A program made the translations under genes and the position numbers. A DNA stretch of 64,000 bases. Source: Peronospora farinosa (taxonomy: Eukaryota; Oomycota; Peronosporomycetes; Peronosporales; Peronosporaceae). Below are positions 1-10,104 of this stretch, in pieces. Within the stretch, counting starts at the first letter, position 1, and each line of letters opens with the position of its first letter. The notes under the pieces are model-generated. The model was given only the letters and a program-made list of their open reading frames with translations. It was not told where the DNA came from and searched no databases. Where the stretch lies: positions 1-64,000 of the forward strand of contig CANTFK010000898.1 in assembly GCA_947646735.1 (NCBI GenBank), written 5' to 3'.

Positions 1-81
1 GAATTTGAGCGCGAACAAGTTCGCCGTAATCGTTTCGAAGTTATGCAGTCTCATAAAGAGGGAAAAGCTGAAGATTTGTGA
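1..81 (+). CDS. Gypsy A1 Pol C-terminus (chromodomain tail), partial
   Basis: Reading frame 1 is open from the window edge to a TGA at 79-81. It encodes the last 26 residues of a Ty3/Gypsy polyprotein. The segment FEREQVRRNRFEVMQSH matches the end of the A2 Pol at about 19659-19710 (FERKKTSHNRFEVMQSHEN), which directly follows a chromodomain there. The rest of the element lies left of the window. This fixes element A1 as plus-oriented and places everything from 82 to 1779 between pol and the 3' LTR. The call rests on the A2 comparison only. Confidence 0.75.
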   Translation, partial: EFEREQVRRNRFEVMQSHKEGKAEDL

Positions 82-296
82 ATTGGTTATTTCGCTTACG
101 AGAGTGGCAATGGCTGTACAAAATGGTTGTATAGCTGGGGGAACTAGGATATATGTGAATTTGAGTGTCGATCGAAAGTCTGAAAGACCAGATCGCGGCT
201 GAAAAGTCCCAAAAAACAAGAAGACAACTGCAAGAACGACCAAAAGAATCTAACGAAAACAGTGAAATTGTATTGAATGCTGGGGAGATGAAATTA

Positions 297-690
297 GATC
301 GCGCCGAAGAACCAGATCGCGCTGAAGTACCGGATCGCGCCGGAATATCAGATAGCGCCGAAGTACCAGATCGCACCGGAGTACCAGATCGTGCTGAAGT
401 ACCAGATCGTGCTGAAGTACCAGATTGTGCCGGAGTACCAGATCGCGCCAATAACTAGATCGTGCTGAAGTACCAGATCGCGCTGAAGTATCAGACCGCG
501 CCGGAGTACCAGATCGCGCCAAGTACCATATCGCGTTGAAGTACCGGATCGCGCCGGAGTACCAGATCGCGTCGGAGTACCAGATCGCGCCAAAGTATTA
601 GACTGTGCCGAGGTACCAGATCGCGCCCGGAGTACCTGATCGCGTCAGGGTACCAGATCGCGCTGGAATGCCAGATCTCTCCGAGGTCGC
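297..690. repeat. 18-bp tandem repeat, open on both strands
   Basis: About 20 copies of an 18-bp unit of the type GATCGCGCCGAAGTACCA. Because 18 is a multiple of three, the plus strand encodes a (DRAxVP)n hexapeptide and the minus strand an (RSGTxA)n hexapeptide, with some indels that switch frame. The array lies at the C-terminal end of the antisense coiled-coil ORF of element A1. The GCGATC core recurs in other minisatellites of the A-type LTRs. Confidence 0.85.
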
Positions 691-1694
691 AGATTGAGCA
701 GAAGTACCGGAAGCGCTGCGGGGACGTTTACAAGGAACGTCAAGGGTCGGTGAAGATGATGCACGTTTGCGATTGGGCGACGAAGGATTGGACAGCGCGA
801 GAAGGCTAGTCGGAGAAGGAAGTAAGCCCGTAGCCAATTTTGCCAGATGCGAACGAAGTAAATCTTGATCCTGGATGGCCAGATCGCGCTCCGCCTCTCG
901 ATCTGCAACTTCGGCACGAAGTCGACCCAAAGCTGCGTCGTTCCGAATACTCGCACTCAGGAGGCGATCATGATCAAACTCGAGCGCGCTCAGCGTCTTT
1001 TGCAGTGGTGTTTCGCGGCTTGCTGGGCCTGAGAGCGAGCTTTCTTGTAATTGGACGCCTTGCTTTTCATGCGTCGAAAGTCAGCGGCCAAAGCACTGTC
1101 TGCCATATTACGCTGTGCGAGGATAGGGTCCAGTTGCTGTTGGAGGGATGCGATCTGCTGCCGGAATTTTCCTTCCAGAGTTCGCTGAAGATTGGCCGCC
1201 TCACGGCGGAATTTATCCTTCAGGCGATGTTTCTCTGCATTGGCTCGAAACAAGGCATTCTTCAGATCGGCGATCTCCTGAGACTGATCCGTTAGCTGGT
1301 TTAGTTCTTCGTCGAGACCTTCGGCCATGTGGAGAGCGGCATCAAGTTGTTGACGCAACTCTTCATCTCTACGCAAGACGAATGTGCACAGTCGAGGCAC
1401 CAACTCGTGATACGAATTGAGTTCCGTCTCCAGCTGATTTCCACGAAATTCCTGCTCCCATAAGGCATTTTCCATGGAGTGATAACTTTCCACGATGGTA
1501 TCTTGGGCTTCCAGGCGGTCATACAATGAAGAAACCAACGAGATTGCGTTTTGACGATCTGTAACGGGAGGAAGGATTATTCGGGTAGAAGGGAGCAGGA
1601 TACGCGATCCGATAGAAGAATTCATCGGTAGATCGCGCGTGACAAGCACACCAGTTTGGGGGTGGCGATCGTTTTCGGGTGTAGATCTGGCCAT
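598..1694 (-). CDS. Antisense coiled-coil ORF of Gypsy A1 (one frameshift)
   Basis: On the strand opposite to pol, a frame starts at an ATG at 1694 (MARSTPEND), 85 bp from the 3' LTR edge, and runs to a stop at 990 (234 codons). A single frameshift near 1000 leads into a second frame ending at 598, in which the same heptad-rich pattern continues (LRAEVADREAERDLAIQDQD). The joined product would be about 350 residues: a polar N-terminus, a long coiled coil rich in Q, E, R and L, a basic patch (NRKRASSS) and then Ser/Gly/Thr hexapeptide repeats. An upstream in-frame extension to 1913 would enter the LTR. No enzymatic domain is recognised. Antisense ORFs near the 3' LTR also occur in families B, C and D of this window. 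Function unknown. Confidence 0.5.
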
Positions 1695-1845
1695 AGGGGA
1701 CGAAGGGACGAGAAGAGTGAAGCGAGACAGTGCACAGCTAGGCCAACACTGTATGTGGGCTAACGGTGCAGGGGACGATTGTGGCGAAGTGAAGGAGTGA
1801 ATTTCGCAAAGTGTGATCACATTTTTTTCGGTTAAGTCCAGAATG

Positions 1846-1901
1846 GCCAATATTGATGAGTCGCGATCTCGCAGCCAATATTGATGAGTCGCGATCTCGC
1901 A
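1846..1901. repeat. Perfect 28-bp direct duplication
   Basis: Two adjacent identical 28-bp copies (1846-1873 and 1874-1901) beginning GCCAATATTGATGAG and containing CGCGATC, inside the A1 LTR. Confidence 0.95.
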
Positions 1902-2205
1902 GAAAGGTTTCAAGATGACGTCAAATGGGATGGAAAACAGTGAATGGTGTAGTTTGCAGTTCTATATGGGGTCAAATATGGCCTAGAAATTACGCTATTG
2001 CGATCTCCAGTATTTCCGATGGCGATCCGCGTGAACGCGATCGCTAAGAAGGAGGATGGGTACATCCAAGTATGTGGAAGACGGTCTGGTGTGGATCACG
2101 TCGCTATGGAGGACTGGAATGAGGTGGACATGACATGTCACATAGATGGACCATCTCACATGACCTGATAAACGGTGAAGAGGACAAGTCGTGATCCGGC
2201 GGATC

Positions 2206-2362
2206 GCGATCCGATATTAATTAGTTAGTATCGCGATCCGATACTAATTATTAGTAACGCGATCCGATACTAATTATTAGTACCGCGATCCGATACTATT
2301 TATTTAATACTGCGATCCGATACTAATTATTAGTACCGCGATCTGATACTAAATGGTATTAG
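2206..2362. repeat. 26-bp minisatellite, six copies
   Basis: Six units of 26-27 bp beginning GCGATCCGATACTAATTATT start at 2206, 2233, 2259, 2285, 2312 and 2338. Each unit holds an internal TACTAATTATTAGTA inverted repeat. The array lies within the A1 LTR and shares period and GCGATCCG core with the array at 4137-4266. Confidence 0.9.
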
Positions 2363-3058
2363 ATCTGAGCAAGGTAGTGATCCAGATCGCGGCAATATTG
2401 GAGTGGACCACATTACAAGATCTGATTTCTCCGAAAGGGCGATACGTGGCAATAGATCCTGAGCTACAGATAGCCAAGATCATAGGTTTTGGTATTTGAT
2501 TGGTTAACATTAACAGAGTTCAATTTGCTTCTAAGTACACGTGTCGACTTCTCTTCCGGGCTGGATTCTTTGGTCACCCGACGTCTCAAGGAAGTCTACA
2601 TACTACGCAAGTCATATACCTGGATTGTTTGGCCAGGGATTGCAAGAATTCTCAACAAACAACTCCCCCTGCGATTGGACGCAGCACAACAAGAAAAGGA
2701 CAAGGTACAAGATCGCGAGACGGCTCAAGTGGTCAGAAGGCAAGCGGATCAAGTATCTACATTTTTGGACAAGGCGATATCAAAGGAGATCAGGGCGACT
2801 CAAATAGAGCACCCCAAGAACAACTGCGATCGTGTGAGGAATTCCACTCGATCGCCCCCCCCACCTATTCCTAACACAATCAAGCTCAACATCGACTCAA
2901 GTCTACCGAGAAGAGAGCAACCCGCCCTACCGACGGTTACACAAGGTAAGGAAGGCTATACACACGGAATCGGGGTACCCCCTCCGTTAGTCGGTCGTCC
3001 GGGCGCCAGTGGAGAGTTGGGATCGCATCAGCAATTTTGCGAATCCCACTCCACCACA

Positions 3059-3485
3059 TGTGCCGACAGCAGTGCTGGTTGTGGAGGGTCTTCGTGACCC
3101 ACAATGCGTTCTACAATCTAGCGCACCTGTCCCTCCGCATCAACAAGCGGAGGCGGGCCCTCGCGATGGTAATGCTGGCGTCCTGGTTGCCAAGGAAGAT
3201 GTTGATCAGGCCGTGAACAGATCTGCCGATGCTCAGCTGGAGGCTGAGGCTGCCAGTGAACGTGCTGCCCAGGCGGAGAAGACTGCGAGTGAGAACCGAC
3301 AGTCGAACCGTGAACTGCTCGAACGGATAAGGGTTCTGGAGCGCCAGGTGCTTGGTCATGTTCAGACGGGATCGAGGCCGCGCCCCATGTCATCGGCGCG
3401 TCGAGCACGACGGGAAGGCCGTTCGACTTACGGACCTCCGAAGCCGGCGTCGGAGCCAAACCGTGAAGCGTAGCCGGACGATATT
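3059..3485 (-). pseudogene. Inverted fragment of Gypsy B pol/antisense-ORF region
   Basis: This is the reverse complement of about 11985-12412 in element B1, with few substitutions. On the minus strand it carries the end of the integrase C-terminal region and the linker (YRPATLHGLAPTPAS...). That frame ends at a TAG at 3118-3120, the same stop seen in B1 at 12354-12356. On the plus strand it carries the C-terminal coiled coil of the antisense ORF (ELLERIRVLERQVLGHVQTG), stopping at 3471-3473. It is exactly bounded by an A-type LTR end (CACCACA at 3058) and an A-type LTR start (TGTGGTAAAG at 3486). Confidence 0.8.
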
Positions 3486-3587
3486 TGTGGTAAAGTCGAT
3501 TAAAGAATTTTGTCAAAGTCCATTTAAGAATTTTCTCGATAAATCCGGAACCGAATTATCGGGACTTTTCTCGCCAACGGTTGGATG

Positions 3588-3706
3588 CCTTTCCCATAAC
3601 GGTCGGATTCCTTTCCCATAACGTCGAGATTCTTTTCCTATAATGGTCGGCTCCCTTTCTCATAACTGTTGTATCCCTTTCTCATAACGGTTGGATCCCT
3701 TTTCCC
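3588..3706. repeat. 22-bp minisatellite, about 5.4 copies
   Basis: Imperfect 22-bp units beginning CCTTTCCCATAACGGT run from 3588 for five copies (to 3697) plus a partial sixth. They lie within an A-type LTR fragment. Confidence 0.85.
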
Positions 3707-4136
3707 CATTAAGTCACTTACTAAAATGACTTATTGGGTGTGGTGAAGTCGATCTTAATTCATGGATGATCGAATGGAAAAGTACCGTTGATCCAAGATC
3801 GTTTATTTGCTTGTTCATTAAAACGAATGAAGAAGGGATCAATGGTATCGAAGACGATTGATGATATGGATTGAAATATACTTAAGGTGAAGATACATGG
3901 CATGGATCACAATTCCGAATTATATTTGATTATCATGGAATAGATCACCGTTGGTATTATACTGGATTCCAGTATCGGCTATTTCAATTGGATGGATTGA
4001 ATTTGTACGGATTATAAGTGAATGTGGAATAGTGGAATTGCGCAAAGTGTGGATCGCGACTGTGGAGAAGCGAAGGAGCAATATTTCGCAAAGTGTGGAT
4101 CGCCCAATATTAAATGTGGTCCACACCTTGTAGATC

Positions 4137-4266
4137 GACCGCGATCTGCCATAGCGATCCGTGACCGCGATCCTTCATAGCGATCCGTGACCGCGATCCG
4201 TCATAGCGATCCGTGACCGCGATCTGTCATAGCGATCCTTCACCGCGATCCGTTATAGCGATCCGT
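4137..4266. repeat. Five 26-bp units, each two 13-bp half-units
   Basis: Exactly five 26-bp copies fill 130 bp. Each is made of two 13-bp halves, GACCGCGATCCGT and CATAGCGATCCGT, so the array is effectively ten GCGATC-containing 13-mers. It ends three bases before the A2 5' LTR. Confidence 0.95.
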
Positions 4267-4269
4267 GAC

Positions 4270-5380
4270 TGTGGTAAAGTAATTTTTTTGTGATGTTTAG
4301 GTCCCAGAATCCAGTTGGATTCGGAGTATAGACCGTGGGTCAGGGACAGGGGACCAGAGAGACAGGGGCCTCGAAGGGGAGCGACCGTTAGTGGAGAACA
4401 ATCCGCAGGACCTATAGAAGAAAAATCAGTATCGGGGTACCGGATTAATTGGTATCGAAGGGAGTGACCATGGCCCGTCATTGATCGACCTAACCCCTAC
4501 CCGGGTCCCTCATTGGTATACCTGGGTCCCTCGTTGGTAGACCTGGGTCCCTCATTGGTCGACCCGGTCCCTCATCGGTATACCTGGGTCCCTCGTCGGT
4601 CGACCCGGTCCCTCATCGGTCGACCCGGTCCCTCGCTGGTAGACCTGGGTCCCTCATTGGTCGACCTCGGCCCCTCGGGGTTCATCCACTCCTGACCAGT
4701 TAATACAAGGATCAGACCAGTCGACGCAAGGAATCAGAGCTTCAAGCAAGGATAGAGTAAAGGAGTTAAAAGGATAGGACTACATTAAATACTACTCAAT
4801 TTGAGATCTACGTGGCACGACTCCGTCACCCAAGAAGAACTTGCTCTAAGTTACTCACTGTTCCGGGAAGGGATATATTTTGGCCCCCCGTCGAAGGCAG
4901 TTGTGTAGCGAAGTTCAAGTGCGAATAGAGCTTCAGGATATATTTGGCCTGTGAGCTCGTTCGAGTAGCAACACCCCCCCCCCAAGACCCGCTATCGGAA
5001 GCGGTCTCCCTCACCTCAAGGTCCGGGAGCAAAGCAAAGGTCAGGTTGTTGATACCCCTGAAACATGAAGGAAAAGGCCAGGGACAAGCTCCCTGAAGAA
5101 TTTGGCTCAAAGCCCACTCTCGACAAGGTCGATCGAGTGGCCACCTACCGGCCCACCGAGTGAAGCATATCCACTCGAGGCCCCCCAGGTCTACCTCCCT
5201 CAAGGCAGACGTCTACATCTTCTCCAAGTCCTCCGAAGAGTGCAACCCGCCAGCCGACGGGTACACAAGGTGAGAGAAGGTTCATACGCGGCATCGGGGT
5301 ACCCCCTCCGACAGTCAACAGTCCGGCACAGTAAGTAGATGGGGTCTCATCATACAATGTTGATAACCCACTCCACCACA
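4270..5380 (+). mobile_element. 5' LTR of A2
   Basis: 1111 bp, starting TGTGGTAAAG and ending CCACTCCACCACA. It contains about 8.5 copies of the 20/21-bp repeat described below. It differs from the LTRs at 20049 and 25795 at many positions, while those two closely match each other. Confidence 0.85.
4503..4676. repeat. 20/21-bp LTR-internal tandem repeat, about 8.5 copies
   Basis: Units of the type GGTCCCTCATTGGTCGACCC. The same array is about 10 copies in the A2 3' LTR and about 22 in the solo LTR. Confidence 0.9.
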
Positions 5381-5381
5381 A

Positions 5382-5397
5382 TGGTGCGCGTGCCAGG
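5382..5397 (+). promoter_or_regulatory. Candidate primer binding site of A2
   Basis: One base after the LTR end the sequence reads TGGTGCGCGTGCCAGG, beginning with the TGG that pairs with a tRNA 3' CCA. I cannot name the tRNA. Confidence 0.5.
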
Positions 5398-5500
5398 ATA
5401 TTCGGAAGACGCGGGATTTCACCGCGAGGCCCAAGACGATAAAGATGTTCATGTCAAGAAGGAGCACAAGACCGAATAGCCACTGAAAGACCGATCGCCA

Positions 5501-7439
5501 GTGATTCAAGAAGAAAACAACAAAGGATCGAAGGACCGACCGGAAATTGGGAGAGGCCCGGTCAAAATGGTCGTGGTTGAATTTATTGAAGATAAACCTA
5601 AATACCCTCCCTATGTCCTCGTAGAGGACACCTTGGGTCATGATGCCTATCATGATCCAGAAGACCATCAGCCGACGGTGAAAACCCCGAGAGGCTAAGG
5701 TCCCCGAAAAAAAAGAAGATCGCGCAGTTCAATCCGACAAAGTTCCAGATGAAGGCGCCCGGAAACACCAAATCGATAGGCCCCGAGAATCCAGGACTGG
5801 CATCATGGACAGACGCTGTTGTCACGAGGGCCTCCACCAACGCAAGCTAAACGTGTCCTGGAGAGCGACCCCGTCGCGAAGACCCTGAGATCCGGCAGCT
5901 GGGTCAACTTACTGGGCCGGTATCGACCCTACCACGGCTGCAAACCGTCACGGACGCGATCACTGCGCTGGTCACCCTTCTTCGTGAAGCGAACATGGTC
6001 GCAGGGCGGTTCGACCCGGACGAACTGCTATCTGTGATTCGACAGAATCACAACAACGTTAGAGCATATGCACAAGCGGCTGTCGATCCTAGTGGGTACC
6101 ACGACAGCAAAGGAACACCCACCTCTGACGAAACCCACACAAACACGGTCCAAGGACAGCCAGATGACGCTTCAAGACATCATGGTGGGTCCCCACGTGT
6201 ACGGAGCCGCCGGCCACCCAGGGGCGAATCAAGGCCCATCCCAACACCTGATGTCAAGCGGCCAAATAGCAGCAATTCCATGGTCCCCAGGATCGTCCTC
6301 GACTGGATCGGTCACTAGGATGCCCCTAGGCCCAACTGGGGCGGCGCTGCTCCAGGCCCGAGCACGCAGCGCGGAGCAGAAGCCACGTGGTCTCGAAACG
6401 GGGACGCATTACAAGAATGAAAATCATTCCGATTTTCAGCCAATGGAAAATCAGCAAGTGAAAAAGTTGGAATTTGCTCTGCATCGTGACGAAGATTCTG
6501 GGGGGGAAGGACCTACCTACCCGGTAGGCGATCTGCAGACCCTCTTCGACGCGGCGATGACAAGATTTTTGAATGAACGCCAAGTACCGCGGGCACACCC
6601 TAACGGGAGTGTAGCAGGAGGAAGACCAGAGGCGCAAAGGATGACCGCTCACCATGACCAGCATCCAGGCATACAATGCCAAGAGGCCACACGATGACCG
6701 ACGTCGACATGGAATCCGTCGGTTCCTGTGAGTTCGACCCTGACAACATGGATTTGAGGGGACCTCAGTCGATGATAGCGAACGCAGCACTGGGACAGAT
6801 GCCAAATATGGTCCCTCGCATCAAACTCTCGGCGACCACGGATCTTAAAGAATTTCATGGAAGAGACCAAGACGAAGACAGAGCGCGCAGCTGGGTATCG
6901 ACGGTCAAGACGGCATTTATAAGAGACCAAGCACCAGATGACGAACGATGTCTCGTTTTTGGAGGGTTGCTGACTGGACCGGCCCAGAATTGGTACCGTC
7001 AACTGGGTCGCTCAGTCCGAGGAAACTGGAAGGACTTAATCCAAGAGTTCATGATTCGGTTCTGTGGCACGGGGGTACCGGTCGCCCGCCAGTACTACCA
7101 TGCGAAGAAAATGTCGGAAGAGACCCCGCTGGATTATCTGTACCGCCTGAATGTGCTTGGACTCAGGGCGAAGATGAAGATTAAGGATGGGTCGCCCAAA
7201 ATTCAGAAGGATCATGTCGATCACTACATTTTGACGGTGGACGACCCGGAGCTAGCAGAAAAGTTGACTATGTTGCGTCTGGCGGATGTGGAAGAAATGG
7301 AGGAAGTATTGACAGCATGTCAGCGGGCGAAGGCACGACGAGGCAAGATGTTGTTTGGATCAAACAAGTTTTGTCAGAAGGCACCGGCACTACCAGAGAG
7401 GCCGAGAGATATGAACCGCCGCTCTATACATGCAATACG
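5501..7439 (+). pseudogene. Gypsy A2 Gag, 5' part
   Basis: Gag-coding sequence in several frames: 5501-5698 (acidic N-terminal piece), 6068-6697, and 6676-7439 after a frameshift. The last has the Retrotrans_gag core: a GLLTGPAQNWYRQL segment near 6961-7010, followed by WKDLIQEFMIRF and an ETPLDYLYRLN helix. It breaks off at NRRSIHAIR, where the 5' LTR of B1 begins at 7440. The same residues reappear at 13786-14059 and continue into the zinc knuckles. Frame changes and the interruption make it a pseudogene. Confidence 0.8.
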
Positions 7440-7781
7440 TGTAATGGGCTACATTACAGATATAGCATTAACACGAATAAACAATTACATATGTTGGCAG
7501 GTGCTGGGCCCGAATAGCGGGCACAGCGTGGTAATTTATTATTGGTCTATTATTGAGGCCTAAAGTCCCAATATGGACCAATGATAAATCAACCTGAAAT
7601 TGTGTGGTTCCCGAAAGGCGGGAACACTGTCGTATTTATTACGACTAAAATCTTCGTAATTAGTACGAATTAAAACCAAAATAAAAATCAGAGTTAAATT
7701 TACTTAATACCTAATACTCGGGCTTGAGTCTTCCTCAAGCGCACGTGTAAGCTAGTGACGGTACGTTCTAGCCCCGTTACA
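7440..7781 (+). mobile_element. 5' LTR of B1
   Basis: 342 bp from TGTAATGGG to CCCCGTTACA. The first 19 bases form a hairpin (TGTAATG...CATTACA). Roughly 95% identical by eye to the 3' LTR. Confidence 0.9.
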
Positions 7782-7783
7782 CC

Positions 7784-7802
7784 TGGTAGCACTTAGTAGT
7801 CC
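7784..7802 (+). promoter_or_regulatory. Primer binding site of B1
   Basis: TGGTAGCACTTAGTAGTCC starts two bases after the LTR. Nearly the same string follows the B2 LTR (34871), the putative LTR at 24287-24680 (24683) and, degraded, the D2 5' LTR, so these families share a primer tRNA, which I cannot name. Confidence 0.7.
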
Positions 7803-7807
7803 TTCCT

Positions 7808-8857
7808 ATGCCCGAGTTTGGGATGAGCGAATCGTCGTACTTTGACGCTCCAGATTTATTTCTGGAGCACGCGACCTTCTTCCATCTTACTGGTGTTGAG
7901 TGGGATGCCCTTAATCTCCTCGCGGCGATATCGGGAGAGGCATTCGTCGTGTCGCTGATGAGATCAGCGACCCATGACGCGCAACGTCTCGCCATACATG
8001 AGTTTATGGCACGCGAGCTCGCCGAATCCAACCGGCGAGGCTTAACTCCCTCGCGCTCTTTACGTAATGAGGCCGTGAAGATGGAAACCTCCTCCTACTC
8101 TGGAGAAGGTAAGGACCGGTTTTCGCTGAATCGGGGGTTCCGAGAAGTTGATATCGCCATCGCCTCGAGACTTCTTGAGGCACCCCAGGCGAAGGTCAGC
8201 TTTCTTCTTTCCCGCCTCACCGAGAAGGCCAAGGAGTGGGCCCTTGGTAAGCTCGTTGTGGACGAGCACGCATTCCCCACCTTGGATACCATCCAGGACG
8301 ATCTTCGTCTTGCTTTCGAGCCACCACAAGAGGATAAACTGGTGCGATCAAGATTTCTGTCTATGCGACAGGGTAAAGTGGCGATGCGCGATCACGTGCA
8401 GATGGCAAGGCATCTGGCGTCGTGTATTATCACGCACCCCATGTACATGTACACGCAGGTGAATGTCTTTGTGGATGGTATGCGTGAGGGGCAGACCCGT
8501 TTATCGCTGGAGCGCGCCGAGCCTGCCACATTGGAAGAGGCATTTGCCATCGCACTCCGTGAGGACTTAAGGGTCACAAAGGCATATGCGAAACCCTCGG
8601 TCGTCAGCGTTCTCCGGCCTTCTGGTCCAGAACCTATGGAGATCGACGTGATTGAGTCGTCGGGTGACCGACGACGTGTCATTTCCCATAAGGGTGACGC
8701 TCGCACTGGGCGTCAAATGGTTTGCTTTCGTTGTAGCAAGCCAGGACATCGCGCGGATGAGTGCCGTGCGCCAGCGCCAATATCGGTGCAAGTAGTGGAT
8801 GCCCATTATGAGGGTGCTGTACCGGCCGCACGTCCAAAAAACGGTCGGGACCAGTAG
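7808..8857 (+). CDS. Gypsy B1 Gag with zinc knuckle
   Basis: 349 codons, intact. The ATG is only 27 bp after the LTR, five bases after the primer site, so the leader is almost absent. The N-terminal half is helical. A Retrotrans_gag-like core follows ([16 protein letters not shown] near residues 135-150, then FLSMRQGK). A CCHC zinc knuckle ([14 protein letters not shown]) lies near residues 302-315, followed by a basic tail. It would form the capsid and bind element RNA in the cytoplasm. The gene is closely related to B2 gag at 34895-35944. Confidence 0.9.
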   Translation: MPEFGMSESSYFDAPDLFLEHATFFHLTGVEWDALNLLAAISGEAFVVSLMRSATHDAQRLAIHEFMARELAESNRRGLTPSRSLRNEAVKMETSSYSGEGKDRFSLNRGFREVDIAIASRLLEAPQAKVSFLLSRLTEKAKEWALGKLVVDEHAFPTLDTIQDDLRLAFEPPQEDKLVRSRFLSMRQGKVAMRDHVQMARHLASCIITHPMYMYTQVNVFVDGMREGQTRLSLERAEPATLEEAFAIALREDLRVTKAYAKPSVVSVLRPSGPEPMEIDVIESSGDRRRVISHKGDARTGRQMVCFRCSKPGHRADECRAPAPISVQVVDAHYEGAVPAARPKNGRDQ

Positions 8858-8901
8858 GTGCAGGGCGCCCTACTGGTTGGAACGGAGGTCCGGGTCCCCC
8901 G

Positions 8902-9320
8902 GTGGCAGCCCAACCTTCCCGTCCCCCTGCGCAACGCGCACGATTAAAAGCCACCACTACGAGTGGTGATTCACGCCTGATTATTGTCAGTTTACATGTC
9001 GCCGGCGTCCGGCGACCTCTGCGAGCACTCCTGGACTCAGGAGCAACAAACAATTTCTTTCGTGAATCTTGTTTAGCGATGCTGCCTAGGTCCGTGAGGG
9101 ACCTGGCCAAGTCGTCGTCAAGTTGACTGACGGGAAACCACACCCGCAATCGCGGCGCGAAGTGTCGAAGCCGTACACGTTTGATGGCTTTCGCAGTAAT
9201 GGTGATTTCTTGGTGATCGCGATGAATTATGCATTCGATTGCATACTGGGCATGCCATGGTTGGCACGTTATAAGCCCCAGATCGACTGTGTAGCCAGAT
9301 CAGTGAGACGTCGATCTTAA
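8902..9320 (+). pseudogene. Gypsy B1 aspartic protease (frameshifted)
   Basis: Two overlapping frames, 8902-9126 and 9123-9320, together make a retropepsin. The first contains the catalytic LLDSGATNNFF motif, the second the C-terminal ILGMPWLARYKPQIDC motif. The frame change near 9090-9126 coincides with a short deletion: in B2 the same region (35989-36467) stays in one frame and has additional bases after the LPSS codons. In an active copy it would process Gag-Pol. It lies 44 bp after the gag stop in another frame. Confidence 0.8.
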
Positions 9321-9351
9321 GTTCGATGGCAGTGAAGAGTTTACCCATTTC

Positions 9352-9963
9352 TTGGTATCTCCAAGTGACTGGCCGAACGTCACAGTCGTGGATCGTGATT
9401 CCACGACGTTGGCGGTGCACAGAGCGAGCGATGGCCCTCTCTGCACTGCTTGTGCTGTTCTTCGAGACACAAGTGACAGTGACTCCTCGCTACAGAGCGT
9501 AGAGGACGACGAGGACGACGCGGTCGAACAGGGGTTCCCGCGCGTCATTAATGCGGTTGAACAGGGGTTCCCGCACGAGAATGCAGTGGTTGAACCGGGG
9601 TTCCCATCTGCACCTATTGTGGTCGAGCAGGGGCTCCCACACGGGTTTACGGCGGCCGAGCAGGATCTCCCGCATCAATTGTCGATGGTCGAGTTTGAGG
9701 TTCTCCCGTCTAGTGTTTCCGGCATTTTGGATGAAGACATCCAGTGCCTAGAGGGGGGTGATGGTTTATCACCTGACTGCGGTTCGCCAGCTTCGAGTAG
9801 TGACTCGAAGCACGATGGGTACAACAGAACCGAGAATTTAGCGTTGGAATGTGTCCACGCTATCGTGTACGTGGAAGGGAGTCCACAAAGGTGCCAATAT
9901 ATCGAAGTCGAGAGTCCTCCTCGTGATGCTTCTTCCATTAAAAGCCTTCCAGGGCTTTCCTGA
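9352..9963 (+). CDS. Protease-RT linker with 11-residue repeats
   Basis: An open frame of 203 codons between protease and RT. It holds about six degenerate copies of an 11-residue unit of the type AVEQGFPxxxx (33 bp, about 9519-9715), within an acidic context ([10 protein letters not shown]). No domain is recognised. A repeated linker is also seen at the same place in element C (28145-28370), so a variable repeat spacer between protease and RT may be common in these families. Confidence 0.55.
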   Translation: MVSPSDWPNVTVVDRDSTTLAVHRASDGPLCTACAVLRDTSDSDSSLQSVEDDEDDAVEQGFPRVINAVEQGFPHENAVVEPGFPSAPIVVEQGLPHGFTAAEQDLPHQLSMVEFEVLPSSVSGILDEDIQCLEGGDGLSPDCGSPASSSDSKHDGYNRTENLALECVHAIVYVEGSPQRCQYIEVESPPRDASSIKSLPGLS

Positions 9964-10104
9964 AAGCATTTCCTACGTGAACTTAAGAGAGGCACTGTGT
10001 CTAAGCACCAATGAGGTTTTTACCTTGGCAAACGAGGAGCATATGACGCGTATCGAACCGCTGAGCCAAAGTCAGAGCGTGACGAAAGGTTTGCATCACA
10101 GTCA

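Larger units (their letters stand above)
1780..3058 (+). mobile_element. 3' LTR of Gypsy A1
   Basis: The segment starts TGTGGCG and ends CACCACA, near-perfect inverted tips. It is preceded by a purine-rich tract (AGGGGACGAT), as expected for the plus-strand primer before a 3' LTR. The last ~160 bp align with the ends of the A2 and solo LTRs (shared GGTACCCCCTCCG and CCCACTCCACCACA), while the 5' part is quite different. At 1279 bp it is of similar length to the other A-type LTRs. It contains a 28-bp direct duplication and a 26-bp tandem array. Small ORFs inside it (for example 2489-3097) have no recognisable domain. Confidence 0.75.
3486..4269 (+). mobile_element. Ladder of truncated A-type LTR 5' ends
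   Basis: Several LTR-like starts in the same orientation occur close together: TGTGGTAAAGTCGAT at 3486, TGTGGTGAAGTCGAT at 3736 and TGTGGAGAAGCGAAGG at 4061, before the full LTR at 4270. The one at 4061 matches the first 40-odd bases of the A1 LTR (CGCAAAGTGTG followed by CAATATT). None is followed by the matching LTR end before the next start, so they appear to be 5'-end fragments. No coding capacity was seen here. Confidence 0.5.

Noticed and set aside
165..458. Plus-strand ORF with DRAEVP repeats as a protein gene
   Set aside because: It starts after the Pol stop without a plausible start context and is the sense reading of the 18-bp array. The antisense strand is the better coding candidate.
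2206..4266. CRISPR-like direct repeats
   Set aside because: Units are contiguous without unique spacers and the genome is eukaryotic, so these are minisatellites.
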